A stretch of DNA of 64,000 nucleotides from Planctomycetota bacterium (GTDB taxonomy: Bacteria; Planctomycetota; Phycisphaerae; Sedimentisphaerales; Anaerobacaceae). Location of the stretch: NCBI GenBank assembly GCA_025459125.1, contig JALORE010000001.1:34766-98765 (forward strand), given 5' to 3'. Shown piece after piece: positions 22,585 through 29,633 of this stretch (positions are counted from its first letter, which is position 1; each line of letters opens with the position of its first letter). Both the position numbers and the translations under genes were made by a program. The notes under the pieces are model-generated. The model ran no database searches, was not told where the DNA came from, and saw only the letters and a program-made list of their open reading frames with translations.

Positions 22585-22620
22585 GGTGACGCACGGTGAC
22601 AAACCGTTACGCACGGTGAC
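22585..22620. repeat. 20-bp-spaced direct repeats upstream of promoter
   Basis: GGTGACGCACGGTGAC (22585-22600) and CGTTACGCACGGTGAC (22605-22620): 16-bp copies with two to three differences, exactly two helical turns apart, starting 36 bp above the -35 box. Operator or activator sites are likely. The GTTAC half resembles the iterons in the initiator gene. Confidence 0.55.
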
Positions 22621-22665
22621 GCAGCGGGGAATCGTCGAATCGCCGGAGCCTCGCCAGGGGCTTCT

Positions 22666-22760
22666 GGAGCCTTTAGAAACGGAGATGCCAGGGGGGGGGG
22701 TGCACCCCTACCCCTCGGACGGGGTTTCATCTCGCCGGCGCCCAGGGAACTAAAGGCTCC
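22666..22760 (-). ncRNA. Candidate structured RNA/large inverted repeat
   Basis: Outer arms GGAGCCTTTAG and CTAAAGGCTCC (11 bp, perfect). Inside them is a second stem CGGAGATG/CATCTC-G-CCG with one bulge, enclosing GGGGTGCACCCC and CCCC-TCGGAC-GGGG hairpins plus a run of ten Gs. The left end on the minus strand covers the stop codon of the 98-aa gene. No U-tract follows, so it is not a simple terminator. Tentative. Confidence 0.35.
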
Positions 22761-23046
22761 GCGACGCTCTCGCGCGTCGTAGGCGATCCCCCGCGGCCCT
22801 ATCCGCGGCGATCTGGATCTCCGTCCGCATGCGAGGGGGGTTTGGATTCCTGCCTGCCCGGTACGGGTACAGGGCACAGGTCTTGACACCGCACTCCTGG
22901 GCCATCTTCGTGTCACCGCTGCAGCAGTCCATGCACTTCATCTTGGCCGCCTTGCGAATGGGCAACAGGTTGTCGGGGTCGTCGTAGTTAATCGACGTGA
23001 AATTGTGGAGGTCTCGGCACAATTTCAACTGCTCGCTGTAGTTCAT
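22750..23046 (-). CDS. Cys-rich zinc-binding phage protein, 98 aa
   Basis: Start ATG at 23046 (MNYSEQLKLCRDLHNFTS), coupled by ATGA. The core AAKMKCMDCCSGDTKMAQEC, then GVKTCALYPYRAGRNP, matches a small phage family in which four Cys precede LWPYRxGRNP; function unknown. The 380-aa track ORF is a read-through. It is the last gene before the gap with the 22.5-kb promoter. Confidence 0.7.
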   Translation of the reverse strand: MNYSEQLKLCRDLHNFTSINYDDPDNLLPIRKAAKMKCMDCCSGDTKMAQECGVKTCALYPYRAGRNPNPPRMRTEIQIAADRAAGDRLRRARASRSL

Positions 23047-23252
23047 CGGCCGTCCCTCGGCTTCTGCATCGCCTCGGTGATCGTGACGTGGTAGTCCGGC
23101 GGGTTCTCTCCCTCCCCCGGTCGGTCGTTTTTCCACACCTCCACCCTCAAACGCCCGATGTTCCCGGCCATGTACTTCTTCCCGTCCTTGGTCTCGTTGA
23201 GCCACAGTCCCATCACGCGCAGCCGCGGTGGCCGCCTGTCGTTGTCCTGCAT
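23043..23252 (-). CDS. DUF736-like small protein, 69 aa
   Basis: Start ATG at 23252 (MQDNDRRPPRLRVMGLW) with AAAGGA upstream. The phrase LNETKDGKKYMAGNIGRLRV then NPPDYHVTI resembles short OB-like phage or plasmid proteins of the DUF736 type (KDGKxY, NHPDYR). Possible single-stranded-DNA-related role; weak. Confidence 0.55.
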   Translation of the reverse strand: MQDNDRRPPRLRVMGLWLNETKDGKKYMAGNIGRLRVEVWKNDRPGEGENPPDYHVTITEAMQKPRDGR

Positions 23253-23285
23253 TTTCCTTTGTCCTTTCAGCACACTGAACTGTTT

Positions 23286-23306
23286 GAAAACTCCGAATAG
23301 TTCGGA
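23286..23306 (-). terminator. Weak hairpin terminator/attenuator
   Basis: In the 78-bp gap above the 69-aa gene, TCCGAA-CTA-TTCGGA (6-bp stem) is followed on the minus strand by GTTTTC. A direct repeat GTCGGTCAGG x2 (23311-23330) lies just before it. Short stem and T-run make termination partial at most. Confidence 0.4.
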
Positions 23307-23330
23307 TCGCCTGACCGACCCTGACCGACT

Positions 23331-23930
23331 CTACCCGGCCATGACCTTGACCGCGGCAGTCACGATCTGCGATGCGGCTTCGAGGTACCCCGCCAGCTGG
23401 GCCCGAGGCACCCGGCCTTGGGCGATCCTCGTGGCGGTCGCCCGCATCAGCGCTGGAAGGCCCTGCTCGACCGCCTGGGCGATCTTCTGGAGCACCCCAG
23501 CCGCATCCCTTACCACCATCCCTTCCTCGCCTCCTGCGGGCGTCTCCGGATGGTCGGCCATGACCCCCGCGTTCAGCCCAACGGTGTCTGCCGCAGTTGG
23601 CGCCACCGCCTGTTCGGTCGGTTGACCCATCGCTCGGCGGGCGTCGTTGGCGCTCCGGAGCTCCTCCTCCCCCTGGGCGCTGATCAGGTCGCCTCCCACC
23701 CCGATCTCGGGCGGGATGTACAATCCACCTCCGCGCGGCTGCTGTGTTGGCACGGCTGGCATGGGGGCGCCCGCGGGCGCGATCAGCGGCTGACCGGCCA
23801 ACGCCGCCTGACGCGCTTCGGTCTGCCGGGCGAGGTCTCGCTCGAACGCCAGGCGCCTGGTCGCCGTTGACGGATCCGCGTCTCCTCCCCACGATCCAGG
23901 TGGCAAAACGGTTGGTGCTTCGGGGCTCAT
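23331..23930 (-). CDS. Hypothetical Ala/Pro-rich protein, 199 aa
   Basis: Start ATG at 23930 (MSPEAPTVLPPGSWGG) with CAGGAGAG 5 nt upstream, which beats the longer track start. N-terminal half is disordered (Pro, Ala, Gly), followed by a helical C-terminus GVLQKIAQAVEQGLPALMRA and LEAASQIVTAAVKVM. The composition resembles scaffold-like or adaptor proteins. A 5-bp inverted repeat around CAACCCGATCGGTTG lies about 60 bp above it. Confidence 0.6.
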   Translation of the reverse strand: MSPEAPTVLPPGSWGGDADPSTATRRLAFERDLARQTEARQAALAGQPLIAPAGAPMPAVPTQQPRGGGLYIPPEIGVGGDLISAQGEEELRSANDARRAMGQPTEQAVAPTAADTVGLNAGVMADHPETPAGGEEGMVVRDAAGVLQKIAQAVEQGLPALMRATATRIAQGRVPRAQLAGYLEAASQIVTAAVKVMAG

Positions 23931-23990
23931 AATTGCTCTCCTGATTCTGTTGTAGATCCTGGTTATCACTCTCATTTTCGGAAATGTAGC

Positions 23991-24005
23991 CAACCCGATC
24001 GGTTG
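23991..24005. promoter_or_regulatory. Operator-like palindrome
   Basis: CAACC-CGATC-GGTTG: 5-bp inverted arms about a 5-bp centre, in the 88-bp gap above the 199-aa gene. It lacks a convincing promoter nearby; tentative binding site. Confidence 0.3.
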
Positions 24006-24018
24006 TTCATTCTGCTGA

Positions 24019-24294
24019 CTAGGGATCCAGCCGTTTCAGCCCGGAGACCACCGCCACACCCACCCTGCAGGCAGGGCAGTAGTCCTCCCTCAGACGCACC
24101 CCCTCCACCCCCGACGGACGGAGGATCAGCAGCCATCCCCTGGGTGCTTTTTCATCCAACAACCACGTTGGGGCGCAACCACCCTTGGCACGGGCTTCGA
24201 GCTTCATGCCACAGTTGTCGCACCGGATATGAGGCGGCCCGGGCTCCAGCCCAAACCGGGCCATGCTCTGTCCCGCTCCACATTGGTAGCTCAT
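24019..24294 (-). CDS. Zinc-ribbon protein, 91 aa
   Basis: Start ATG at 24294 (MSYQCGAGQSMARFG), overlapping the upstream micro-gene stop by ATGA. Two CxxC pairs (IRCDNCGMKLEARAKGGC and YCPACRVGVAV) frame a beta-rich middle. Part of a run of small zinc proteins between 22.7 and 27 kb. Function unknown. Confidence 0.6.
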   Translation of the reverse strand: MSYQCGAGQSMARFGLEPGPPHIRCDNCGMKLEARAKGGCAPTWLLDEKAPRGWLLILRPSGVEGVRLREDYCPACRVGVAVVSGLKRLDP

Positions 24295-24455
24295 CGATAC
24301 CCCATGTCCCGCAGGTTTTGCCTCCACCGCCAGGCCGCCATCACCCTCGGGAACCACCGCCACACGATCCGTGACAGCAGCCACTCCCGATGGCAGTAGG
24401 GGCAGGTGCGGTTGACCGGCCAGGCCGTCGGCGCGCCGCAGCTGATGCACCTCAT
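24291..24455 (-). CDS. Very small zinc-ribbon protein, 54 aa (below ORF-track limit)
   Basis: Not in the ORF track. ATG at 24455 overlaps the upstream stop as ATGA, and its own stop overlaps the next ATG. Sequence begins MRCISCGAPTAWPVNRTCPY and continues CHREWLLSRIVWRW: CxxC...CxxC zinc ribbon plus a Trp/Arg-rich helix. The double coupling makes it credible. Confidence 0.7.
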   Translation of the reverse strand: MRCISCGAPTAWPVNRTCPYCHREWLLSRIVWRWFPRVMAAWRWRQNLRDMGYR

Positions 24456-24823
24456 GGAACACCGTCCGGGTTATCACGGTCGCCCCCATCGTTTCCCGTT
24501 TCCTCTGGGCCTTCCGCCCGGCCGGACCATTGGAGGCAGGCGGGATAGTTGTCGGTAACCACCGTGGGCTTCTCATTCTGCCGCGGGAAGACGCACACCA
24601 GACCCTCGGTCACGGCATCGTCGGTTACGGTCAGCATCCTCTTCTCGCACCACCGGCAGGTCCCGCACCGGTCTTCTTCTGGCCAGAGCACGCCCGGCTT
24701 CGGGTCGCTGTAGTAGCCCCGGCAGTCGCTGTCACAGAGCCCTCCAGCCATCGCCAGGGGCACGCTCCGGCCTCGCGGGGCTTTGGTCCTGCCACAGGTC
24801 GTGCAGGTCACTCTGTCTGGCAT
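24452..24823 (-). CDS. Cys-rich hypothetical protein, 123 aa
   Basis: Start ATG at 24823 (MPDRVTCTTCGRTKAPRG) with GGAGGA upstream. CxxC pairs at TCTTCG and RCGTCRWCEKRMLTVTDDAV; the second block (GTCRWCEKRMLT) is closely similar to GRCHWCEVKMLTIDQQG in the ASCH protein two genes upstream, so these share a domain. Function unknown. Confidence 0.6.
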   Translation of the reverse strand: MPDRVTCTTCGRTKAPRGRSVPLAMAGGLCDSDCRGYYSDPKPGVLWPEEDRCGTCRWCEKRMLTVTDDAVTEGLVCVFPRQNEKPTVVTDNYPACLQWSGRAEGPEETGNDGGDRDNPDGVP

Positions 24824-25269
24824 TCGGTCCTCCTTGGAAACTCCCACGGCGCGGGGAGCGGGCGCACCAGACGAAGGTCGACCAAGAACCGTTGCCGCCG
24901 GAAGTCGGTCACCCAAACGCCGGCCCAGTGGGCGCCATGGAGCTCGGGCGGGAACTCCACGACCGCCCGTGGCTCGCTCGCGGTCAGAATCTCCACCTCG
25001 ACCCCTGGCTTGAGCACCCGGACCGCCCGGGCGTAGAGCGCCCATGGTGCCAGCCCCTCACCCTGGGCCGGCTGCCGGTAGACTCCACGGCCGTCGAGCT
25101 CGAACAAGAAGCGTTCGGCCACAACCTCGTCGGGTCCGGGTAGCGGCGGATCCTTCCACTCGGAAGTTGCCGGTTTCATCAGTGCCACCACCACGACCGG
25201 CGGCGGACACCTGTCAGGCAGGTCCAGGAACTCGATCCAGCCGTCGGACCACACCAGCTGCACCCTCAT
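24808..25269 (-). CDS. Hypothetical protein, 153 aa
   Basis: Start ATG at 25269 (MRVQLVWSDGWIEFLDLP), coupled by ATGA. Predominantly beta (RFLFELDGRGVYRQ, VEVEILTASEPRAVVEF) with a C-terminal GVWVTDFRRQRFLVDLR. No family recognised. Confidence 0.55.
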   Translation of the reverse strand: MRVQLVWSDGWIEFLDLPDRCPPPVVVVALMKPATSEWKDPPLPGPDEVVAERFLFELDGRGVYRQPAQGEGLAPWALYARAVRVLKPGVEVEILTASEPRAVVEFPPELHGAHWAGVWVTDFRRQRFLVDLRLVRPLPAPWEFPRRTECQTE

Positions 25270-25889
25270 GGGGTCTCCTTCCTGGCGAACCTCGGACAGG
25301 CCCGCTGGCTGGCCGCAACCACGGGGTGGGTCCATCGCCTCTTGGCGTCAGGCGGGTCGGCCGCGCAGCACAGCTCGCTCGCCAAACCCTGTTGGTCGAT
25401 GGTCAGCATCTTCACCTCACACCAGTGGCACCGCCCACAGGTGTTCGATTCCTGCGCCCGGGTGTTCATACCCGATGGGGTTCCGTTCACGATCTCGGGC
25501 CCGGCGTTCACCTCGAACACCCCGCGTTCACCGCGCATCGCCTCGAAGGGCAGCTCCATCGGGTTCGCGAGCACAAAGTGCCAGGTCTCGCTATCCTGCT
25601 CGGCCCAAACCGACCGGTGGCCGCGCACGCAGTCCACAAGGTCGACCTTCCCAATGATTCCGCCGAAGTCCCACTGGCCTACCCTGAGCATCGCCTCGGC
25701 CGCCTGGTCCAGTCCCCGCTCGCGCATCCACAGGGCGATGGCGTCGAGATCCTGCGAGCGGGGCGGCTTCTTGCTCGCGTGGATGAGCAGCGGACCGCGG
25801 TAGTAGGTCGGCCAGCTGCGGTTTTCAATGTCCTTGCCCCCGTGGATGATCAGCCAGGCCCACGGCTGCCAGATGGAAAGTGCTCTCAT
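25266..25889 (-). CDS. ASCH (PUA-like) domain protein with zinc tail, 207 aa
   Basis: N-terminal MRALSIWQPWAWLIIHGGKD followed by ENRSWPTYYRGPLLIHASK and GGIIGKVDLVDCV is the ASCH fold signature (RNA or nucleic-acid binding, related to PUA). The end of that domain is FVLANPMELPFEAMRGERGVF. A C-terminal Cys block (NTCGRCHWCEVKMLT) repeats a motif of the 123-aa neighbour. ASCH proteins are often linked to RNA or modified-nucleotide recognition; the ligand here is unknown. Confidence 0.75.
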   Translation of the reverse strand: MRALSIWQPWAWLIIHGGKDIENRSWPTYYRGPLLIHASKKPPRSQDLDAIALWMRERGLDQAAEAMLRVGQWDFGGIIGKVDLVDCVRGHRSVWAEQDSETWHFVLANPMELPFEAMRGERGVFEVNAGPEIVNGTPSGMNTRAQESNTCGRCHWCEVKMLTIDQQGLASELCCAADPPDAKRRWTHPVVAASQRACPRFARKETP

Positions 25890-26206
25890 GCCAGCCTCTC
25901 AAGCCGTGCCCACCGCACCTCGCCCGACGCCAGCTTCTCCATCCACATGTCGTACAGCGGCGCGGTCTCGCCGTCGGAGATCTCGTCGAAGTCGGGGCTC
26001 ACGGCCAGCACCTCCAGCTCGCCCCAGCCTTGGACCGTGGCCACCACGAACAGGTGCGGTACCAGGGCCGCGATGTCCCCCCATCGCCGGCCCTGTACCA
26101 TCTCCCCGACAATGTCTGCCGAGAACTTGACCCTACCCCAGCGGCCCCGCGGTAGGCACCGCTGATTGAGCGGGCCACCCTCTCCGAACCAGACCCTGTC
26201 ACTCAC
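25886..26206 (-). CDS. Hypothetical protein, 106 aa
   Basis: MSDRVWFGEGGPLNQRCLP; beta-rich core VPHLFVVATVQGWGELEVLA, ends with an amphipathic helix. Coupled by ATGA with the ASCH gene. Not recognised. Confidence 0.55.
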   Translation of the reverse strand: MSDRVWFGEGGPLNQRCLPRGRWGRVKFSADIVGEMVQGRRWGDIAALVPHLFVVATVQGWGELEVLAVSPDFDEISDGETAPLYDMWMEKLASGEVRWARLERLA

Positions 26207-26552
26207 GGGGCACCCCCCCCTCCAGCCAGGTGGCCAGGTCCGACACGCGGGAGAACACCGGAATCCCCAGATCGACCGCCAACTCCCGCTCGGCCATTGC
26301 CCCGTCGCTCATCGTCCACGTACCAACCATCAGCACCGCATCACACCGGCCCAAGAGCTCGGCCGTGGCTTTGAGCCAGAATCCGTCGTTGATGGTGCCG
26401 TTGAAGTATCGGTACATCGTGTGAGAGCACAGCGGAACCATCCCGGCGACGGTAGCCACCTCCAACGCCGCCTCTTCCGCGCGACGGATATTGGTCTCGA
26501 CCGCCCAGGAGTTGTCACCCCGGAACGGACCGGCGATGTAGACGATCTTCAT
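26199..26552 (-). CDS. DUF4406/nucleoside 2-deoxyribosyltransferase-like protein, 117 aa
   Basis: MKIVYIAGPFRGDNSWAVET opens a Rossmann-like domain; LLGRCDAVLMVGTWTMSDGA then MAERELAVDLGIPVF matches the catalytic SxGxxxE region of DUF4406/NDT-type enzymes. It may cleave or transfer deoxyribosides in nucleotide metabolism. The start overlaps the ancestral end of the next upstream gene by ATGA, which helps show that gene was once intact. A second NDT-like gene lies at 35.6 kb. Confidence 0.7.
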   Translation of the reverse strand: MKIVYIAGPFRGDNSWAVETNIRRAEEAALEVATVAGMVPLCSHTMYRYFNGTINDGFWLKATAELLGRCDAVLMVGTWTMSDGAMAERELAVDLGIPVFSRVSDLATWLEGGVPRE

Positions 26553-26882
26553 CTACGCACCTCCTGCTCTACCGGCTCGGGCGGCCGGCGGATCACCAGC
26601 CCCACGCGCCAGCATCCATGTTCGTCGGAGTCAATGACCCTGGTTCCGCACTCGTCGCACACCCAGGACCGGACTCCACACCCAGGACCGGACTTGGGGT
26701 AGCCTGGTGTGGATGGTGATGATGTAGGTGGTTCCACAGCCGGGGCACACGGACTCCCACTCGGACTCGCCACCCAAGCGCGGCGAATGGGCGTTCTGGA
26801 ATGGCTCGGCGTTCGTGATGCCACACTTGGGGCAAACGGCTCGAACCAGATCTTCTCTTAGCTGTTCCATCTGGCTGCTCAT
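26549..26882 (-). pseudogene. Zinc-ribbon gene frameshifted by 19-bp tandem duplication
   Basis: Start ATG at 26882 (MSSQMEQLREDLVRAVCPKC), coupled by ATGA. As written, the frame ends at 26631 after 83 aa (...RLPQVRSWVWSPVLGVRR). Removing one copy of the repeat at 26658-26694 restores a frame that continues VRSWVCDECGTRVIDSDEHG and stops at 26549, overlapping the next ATG by ATGA, exactly as other gene pairs here. The restored protein would have a third CxxC pair. The break is therefore recent, a population variant or an assembly error. Confidence 0.7.
26658..26694. repeat. 19-bp-period tandem duplication
   Basis: CACACCCAGGACCGGACT occurs at 26658-26675 and again at 26677-26694 with one base between (period 19). 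The two copies are identical over 18 bp. It shifts the frame of the zinc-ribbon gene by +1. Confidence 0.9.
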
Positions 26883-27076
26883 TTGGACATCCACCCCTGG
26901 CCTTTCACGTAGACGACGCGCCCATTCTTCCGCAGGCGCTGCAGAGAACGATCCACTTCGCGGAACTGGGGGCCTTGGGGGTTGATGCTCAGAGCCCAGC
27001 AGACTTCAGCGAACGTCACCCCCTGGTTGTTCTGCACAACCTGGACAATGCGGGAGTCGAACTCTTCGTTTTTCAC
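26879..27076 (-). CDS. Small winged-helix-like protein, 65 aa
   Basis: GTG start at 27076 with AGGAGG upstream and GTGA overlap. Segment NNQGVTFAEVCWALSINPQG, then REVDRSLQRLRKNGRVVYVK has the helix-turn-helix-wing order of small wHTH proteins. Possible local regulator. Confidence 0.6.
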   Translation of the reverse strand: MKNEEFDSRIVQVVQNNQGVTFAEVCWALSINPQGPQFREVDRSLQRLRKNGRVVYVKGQGWMSK

Positions 27077-27750
27077 TTGGATACCTCCTGCCATGGCCCA
27101 CCAAAGTGGTCGGCCGCCCAGCGTCTGGCATCGACGATCGCGGTCTTGGCCTGGGCGGCCCCCTCAAGCGACAGCGCCCAGTGGAGATAGATCAGATGGG
27201 CGCTCACCACGTCCTCCTCGCAATAGCGTGCGACCCGCTCGGGCCCTCCCTCCTCGGCCCACACGCGCGCTACATCCGCGCCCGAGATGTCGTGCTTGCC
27301 GGGCAGGCCCAGCACCCTGGCCACGCCGTCCATGGGCATCGCCCTGACACCCCCCTGGTCACCAAGGAGGTCCATCAGGTCGTAATGGACGAGCACCTGC
27401 TTGAAGTTGGCGTACCGGTGGCTCATGCCGCGCCAGAAGCTCCAGTCGATGCCATTGGCCATGGCGCGCAAGGACAGCAAGGGCATGTCGAACCCGCGCC
27501 CGTTCCAGGTGATAACCCGATGGGCTTGGCGCAGATCGCGCCCGAGCGCTTCGAGGGCCTCGGCCTCGGAGGCGTAGATGAAGTCGTCCCCCATGGTCCA
27601 GGTGTGCAGATCGAACACGTCCTTGGCCCGGGTCAGCCAGCTGATCACGCACGGCCGGTGTTCGGGCAGGGGCGGAAACCGCGCCGGATCATCTTCAGGT
27701 GGTTCCCACTGTGGACAAATGGTTTCGATGTCCAGAGTTACGGTAATCAT
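27073..27750 (-). CDS. DnaQ/RNase-H-like 3'-5' exonuclease, 225 aa
   Basis: Start ATG at 27750 (MITVTLDIETICPQW) with GAGCGGAG upstream. Exo I: LDIET (Asp7, Glu9). Exo II: VITWNGRGFDMPLL (Asp88). Exo III: ARYCEEDVVSAHL (Tyr176, Asp180). All catalytic carboxylates are present. It resembles the stand-alone 3'-5' exonucleases related to the PolB proofreading domain. Probable role in DNA processing during replication or recombination. Confidence 0.82.
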   Translation of the reverse strand: MITVTLDIETICPQWEPPEDDPARFPPLPEHRPCVISWLTRAKDVFDLHTWTMGDDFIYASEAEALEALGRDLRQAHRVITWNGRGFDMPLLSLRAMANGIDWSFWRGMSHRYANFKQVLVHYDLMDLLGDQGGVRAMPMDGVARVLGLPGKHDISGADVARVWAEEGGPERVARYCEEDVVSAHLIYLHWALSLEGAAQAKTAIVDARRWAADHFGGPWQEVSK

Positions 27751-27825
27751 TCTACTCCGCTCTCTTTCTGGGCTTCCCCAATACAACACTTTTTCACAAG
27801 ATACCCGCGGGATGTCCGGATCCTA

Positions 27826-28764
27826 TCAACAGCCCCCATCGTCTTCGGCGACCAATCGATAGACGCGCTTACGCCTCCGGAGGATCCCCTGTTTGACCAT
27901 CCAGTCGATCCGGGTCATGACCCGCGAGCGTGTGCAGCCGCTGCAGGCGCGAACGATATCCTGCATGCCCCACACCGGCTGGTGCTGGCGAACGTAGTCG
28001 ATGATGGTCTTGTCCATGATCTCCACCGGCACGGGTGACCGGGTGACTTTCACCTGCACACCCGACGCGCGCTCCTCGCTTTTCTTGGCGCAGGCGTCCT
28101 TATACTTCTGGCTGCGCTCGCGGTGGAGCTCGTGGGCGGTCTTGTCCTGGGCCTCGGCCTCGGGGTCGCGCTTGTCGGGCTCGATCTCCAGGTCGTAGAC
28201 CGTGGCCGGCTTCTGCTGCCCGGGCGCGGGTGCCCTGGGATCGATCCACCGGCTTTGTCTCAGCAGCGTGTTCTGACAGCCGGTGCTGCTACAGGCGTAG
28301 TCGCGGATGGTCCCGGTGGCCTCGTCCACGAGCTCGACCCGCAGTAGCCCCTGGTCGCACTGGCGGCATGCCACGGGCGTGAGGTCCCCGGGTTCCACAT
28401 GTGCGGGGATGTCCTCGCCCCTACCCGCGCAGTCGCCGCGCAGGTCACAGATGCGGCACTGGGGGGCGTTCGTGAGGTAGCTCCGGCGGAAGCACGGTGG
28501 CTTGCCCTGGCGCTCGGCGCGCATGCGCTCGACCGCCTGGCGCAGCTCCGGCAGGGTCTCGCCCTCCAGCGCATAGCCGTAGCTCAGGGCCTCCCGGCGA
28601 AGGGCGTCGAGCTCGTCGCGCTTGGCCTTGAGGTCGATGATCTCCTGCTCGCGCTCGGCCCGTCGGATGGCAGCCTTCTCCTCGCGGGTCTTCTGCCCAC
28701 GACGCCGTGGCGGGGGTTTCTCCGGCAGCTGAGGTCCGTCGTCGTTATCGAAGTCATTGTCCAT
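27826..28764 (-). CDS. Coiled-coil/zinc/winged-helix protein, 312 aa
   Basis: Start ATG at 28764 (MDNDFDNDDGPQLPEKPP). A charged coiled coil (AAIRRAEREQEIIDLKAKRD), then Cys groups CRICDLRGDC and CRQCDQGLLR...CSSTGCQ (two zinc sites), then a C-terminal helix-turn-helix VWGMQDIVRACSGCTRSRVM with wing. Likely a DNA-binding adaptor; target unknown. The 75-bp gap after it contains no convincing promoter. Confidence 0.6.
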   Translation of the reverse strand: MDNDFDNDDGPQLPEKPPPRRRGQKTREEKAAIRRAEREQEIIDLKAKRDELDALRREALSYGYALEGETLPELRQAVERMRAERQGKPPCFRRSYLTNAPQCRICDLRGDCAGRGEDIPAHVEPGDLTPVACRQCDQGLLRVELVDEATGTIRDYACSSTGCQNTLLRQSRWIDPRAPAPGQQKPATVYDLEIEPDKRDPEAEAQDKTAHELHRERSQKYKDACAKKSEERASGVQVKVTRSPVPVEIMDKTIIDYVRQHQPVWGMQDIVRACSGCTRSRVMTRIDWMVKQGILRRRKRVYRLVAEDDGGC

Positions 28765-28975
28765 GGTCGTTCACTTCAAACTCTGCCTCTACCCACTCGA
28801 ACGGGGCATTGACTCGAATGGGTATTTGGCAGCGGAGCACTTCTCCCTCGAAGTCGCACTCGCACTCCTCGAACACCAGGGCCGCCCTCGGGACCGAGGC
28901 ACAATCGGGGATGTCCGCGGAGATGTCGCAGCCCAGGGCGCGGAGCTCGGCTGCGCTGATTCGGTCGTTGATCAT
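28754..28975 (-). CDS. Hypothetical protein, 73 aa
   Basis: ATG at 28975 (MINDRISAAELRALGCDI), coupled by ATGA. Contains PRAALVFEECECDFEGEVL. Small acidic beta-rich protein without recognised family. Confidence 0.55.
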   Translation of the reverse strand: MINDRISAAELRALGCDISADIPDCASVPRAALVFEECECDFEGEVLRCQIPIRVNAPFEWVEAEFEVNDHGQ

Positions 28976-29226
28976 GGCTGTAAGTCCCCGCAGTAGGCGC
29001 ACCACGCGCGACCGCCCTCGTCAGCGTGTCCCGGGCATGTGGTAAAGCGGCGCAGCCAGAGCTCGGCCTGCTGTGGAGTAAGCAGGTCGGCCGCCTGGGC
29101 AAAGTTGATGATCGCCCCCGCGCATGCCAGCTGTGGAGGGCTGCAGTCATCGCGCAGGGTGCGCCACACGCTGTAAAGAGCATCCCAGGCTCGTGGGTTT
29201 GCCACCGTATCTCGCTCATCGGTCAT
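28972..29226 (-). CDS. Hypothetical protein, 84 aa
   Basis: MTDERDTVANPRAWDALYSV; helical with a C-terminal Cys/His group (TTCPGHADEGGRAWCAYCG) that could bind one zinc. Coupled at both ends. Confidence 0.55.
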   Translation of the reverse strand: MTDERDTVANPRAWDALYSVWRTLRDDCSPPQLACAGAIINFAQAADLLTPQQAELWLRRFTTCPGHADEGGRAWCAYCGDLQP

Positions 29227-29633
29227 GGCAGTCTCCTTCGGGCTTGCCAGCCCATGTAGTGCCCCAGCCGCATGACCCGGCGTCGTTCATCCTCCATGGG
29301 TGACCACGCGAGGTCGAGGCAGTCCCAGGCCGCGAGCCACCGGCGCTCGTTCTCGTCGAGCTCAGCCGTCTGCAACCAGCGTTTCCAGCTGAGATACTCC
29401 CGTTCGAGGTCGCTTGGGCTCATCTCACCACGATCCCCCCCCTCGCGCTCCATCTTCGCGGCCTCGCTGTCGAACTCCGGGGCTCTCCGACAGGTCATCT
29501 CCCGGAACGCCTTGGCCGGCGGGGTCTCCCAGCACTCGTCGAGGACCATCGCTACCAGGTAGCGAGCTCGCCCGCGGGAGCGCGCGGCGTAGACGCCGGT
29601 GATGCCGTTCCAGGTGATGCGCCACGCCTTCAT
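29223..29633 (-). CDS. Hypothetical protein, 136 aa
   Basis: ATG at 29633 (MKAWRITWNGITGVYAAR), coupled by ATGA. The first 45 residues (RGRARYLVAMVLDECWETPP) and a helical, Trp-rich second half (YLSWKRWLQTAELDENERRW). No family recognised. Confidence 0.55.
   Translation of the reverse strand: MKAWRITWNGITGVYAARSRGRARYLVAMVLDECWETPPAKAFREMTCRRAPEFDSEAAKMEREGGDRGEMSPSDLEREYLSWKRWLQTAELDENERRWLAAWDCLDLAWSPMEDERRRVMRLGHYMGWQARRRLP

Noticed and set aside
22446-23892. Long minus-strand ORFs 22446-22916 and 22750-23892
   Set aside because: Low-complexity Arg/Pro/Gly read-throughs; the real 98-aa gene is the C-terminal end of the second, in a coupled position.
27751-27825. Promoter TTGATA...TATCTT above the exonuclease gene
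   Set aside because: Spacer is 20 bp, too long for sigma70; left unannotated.
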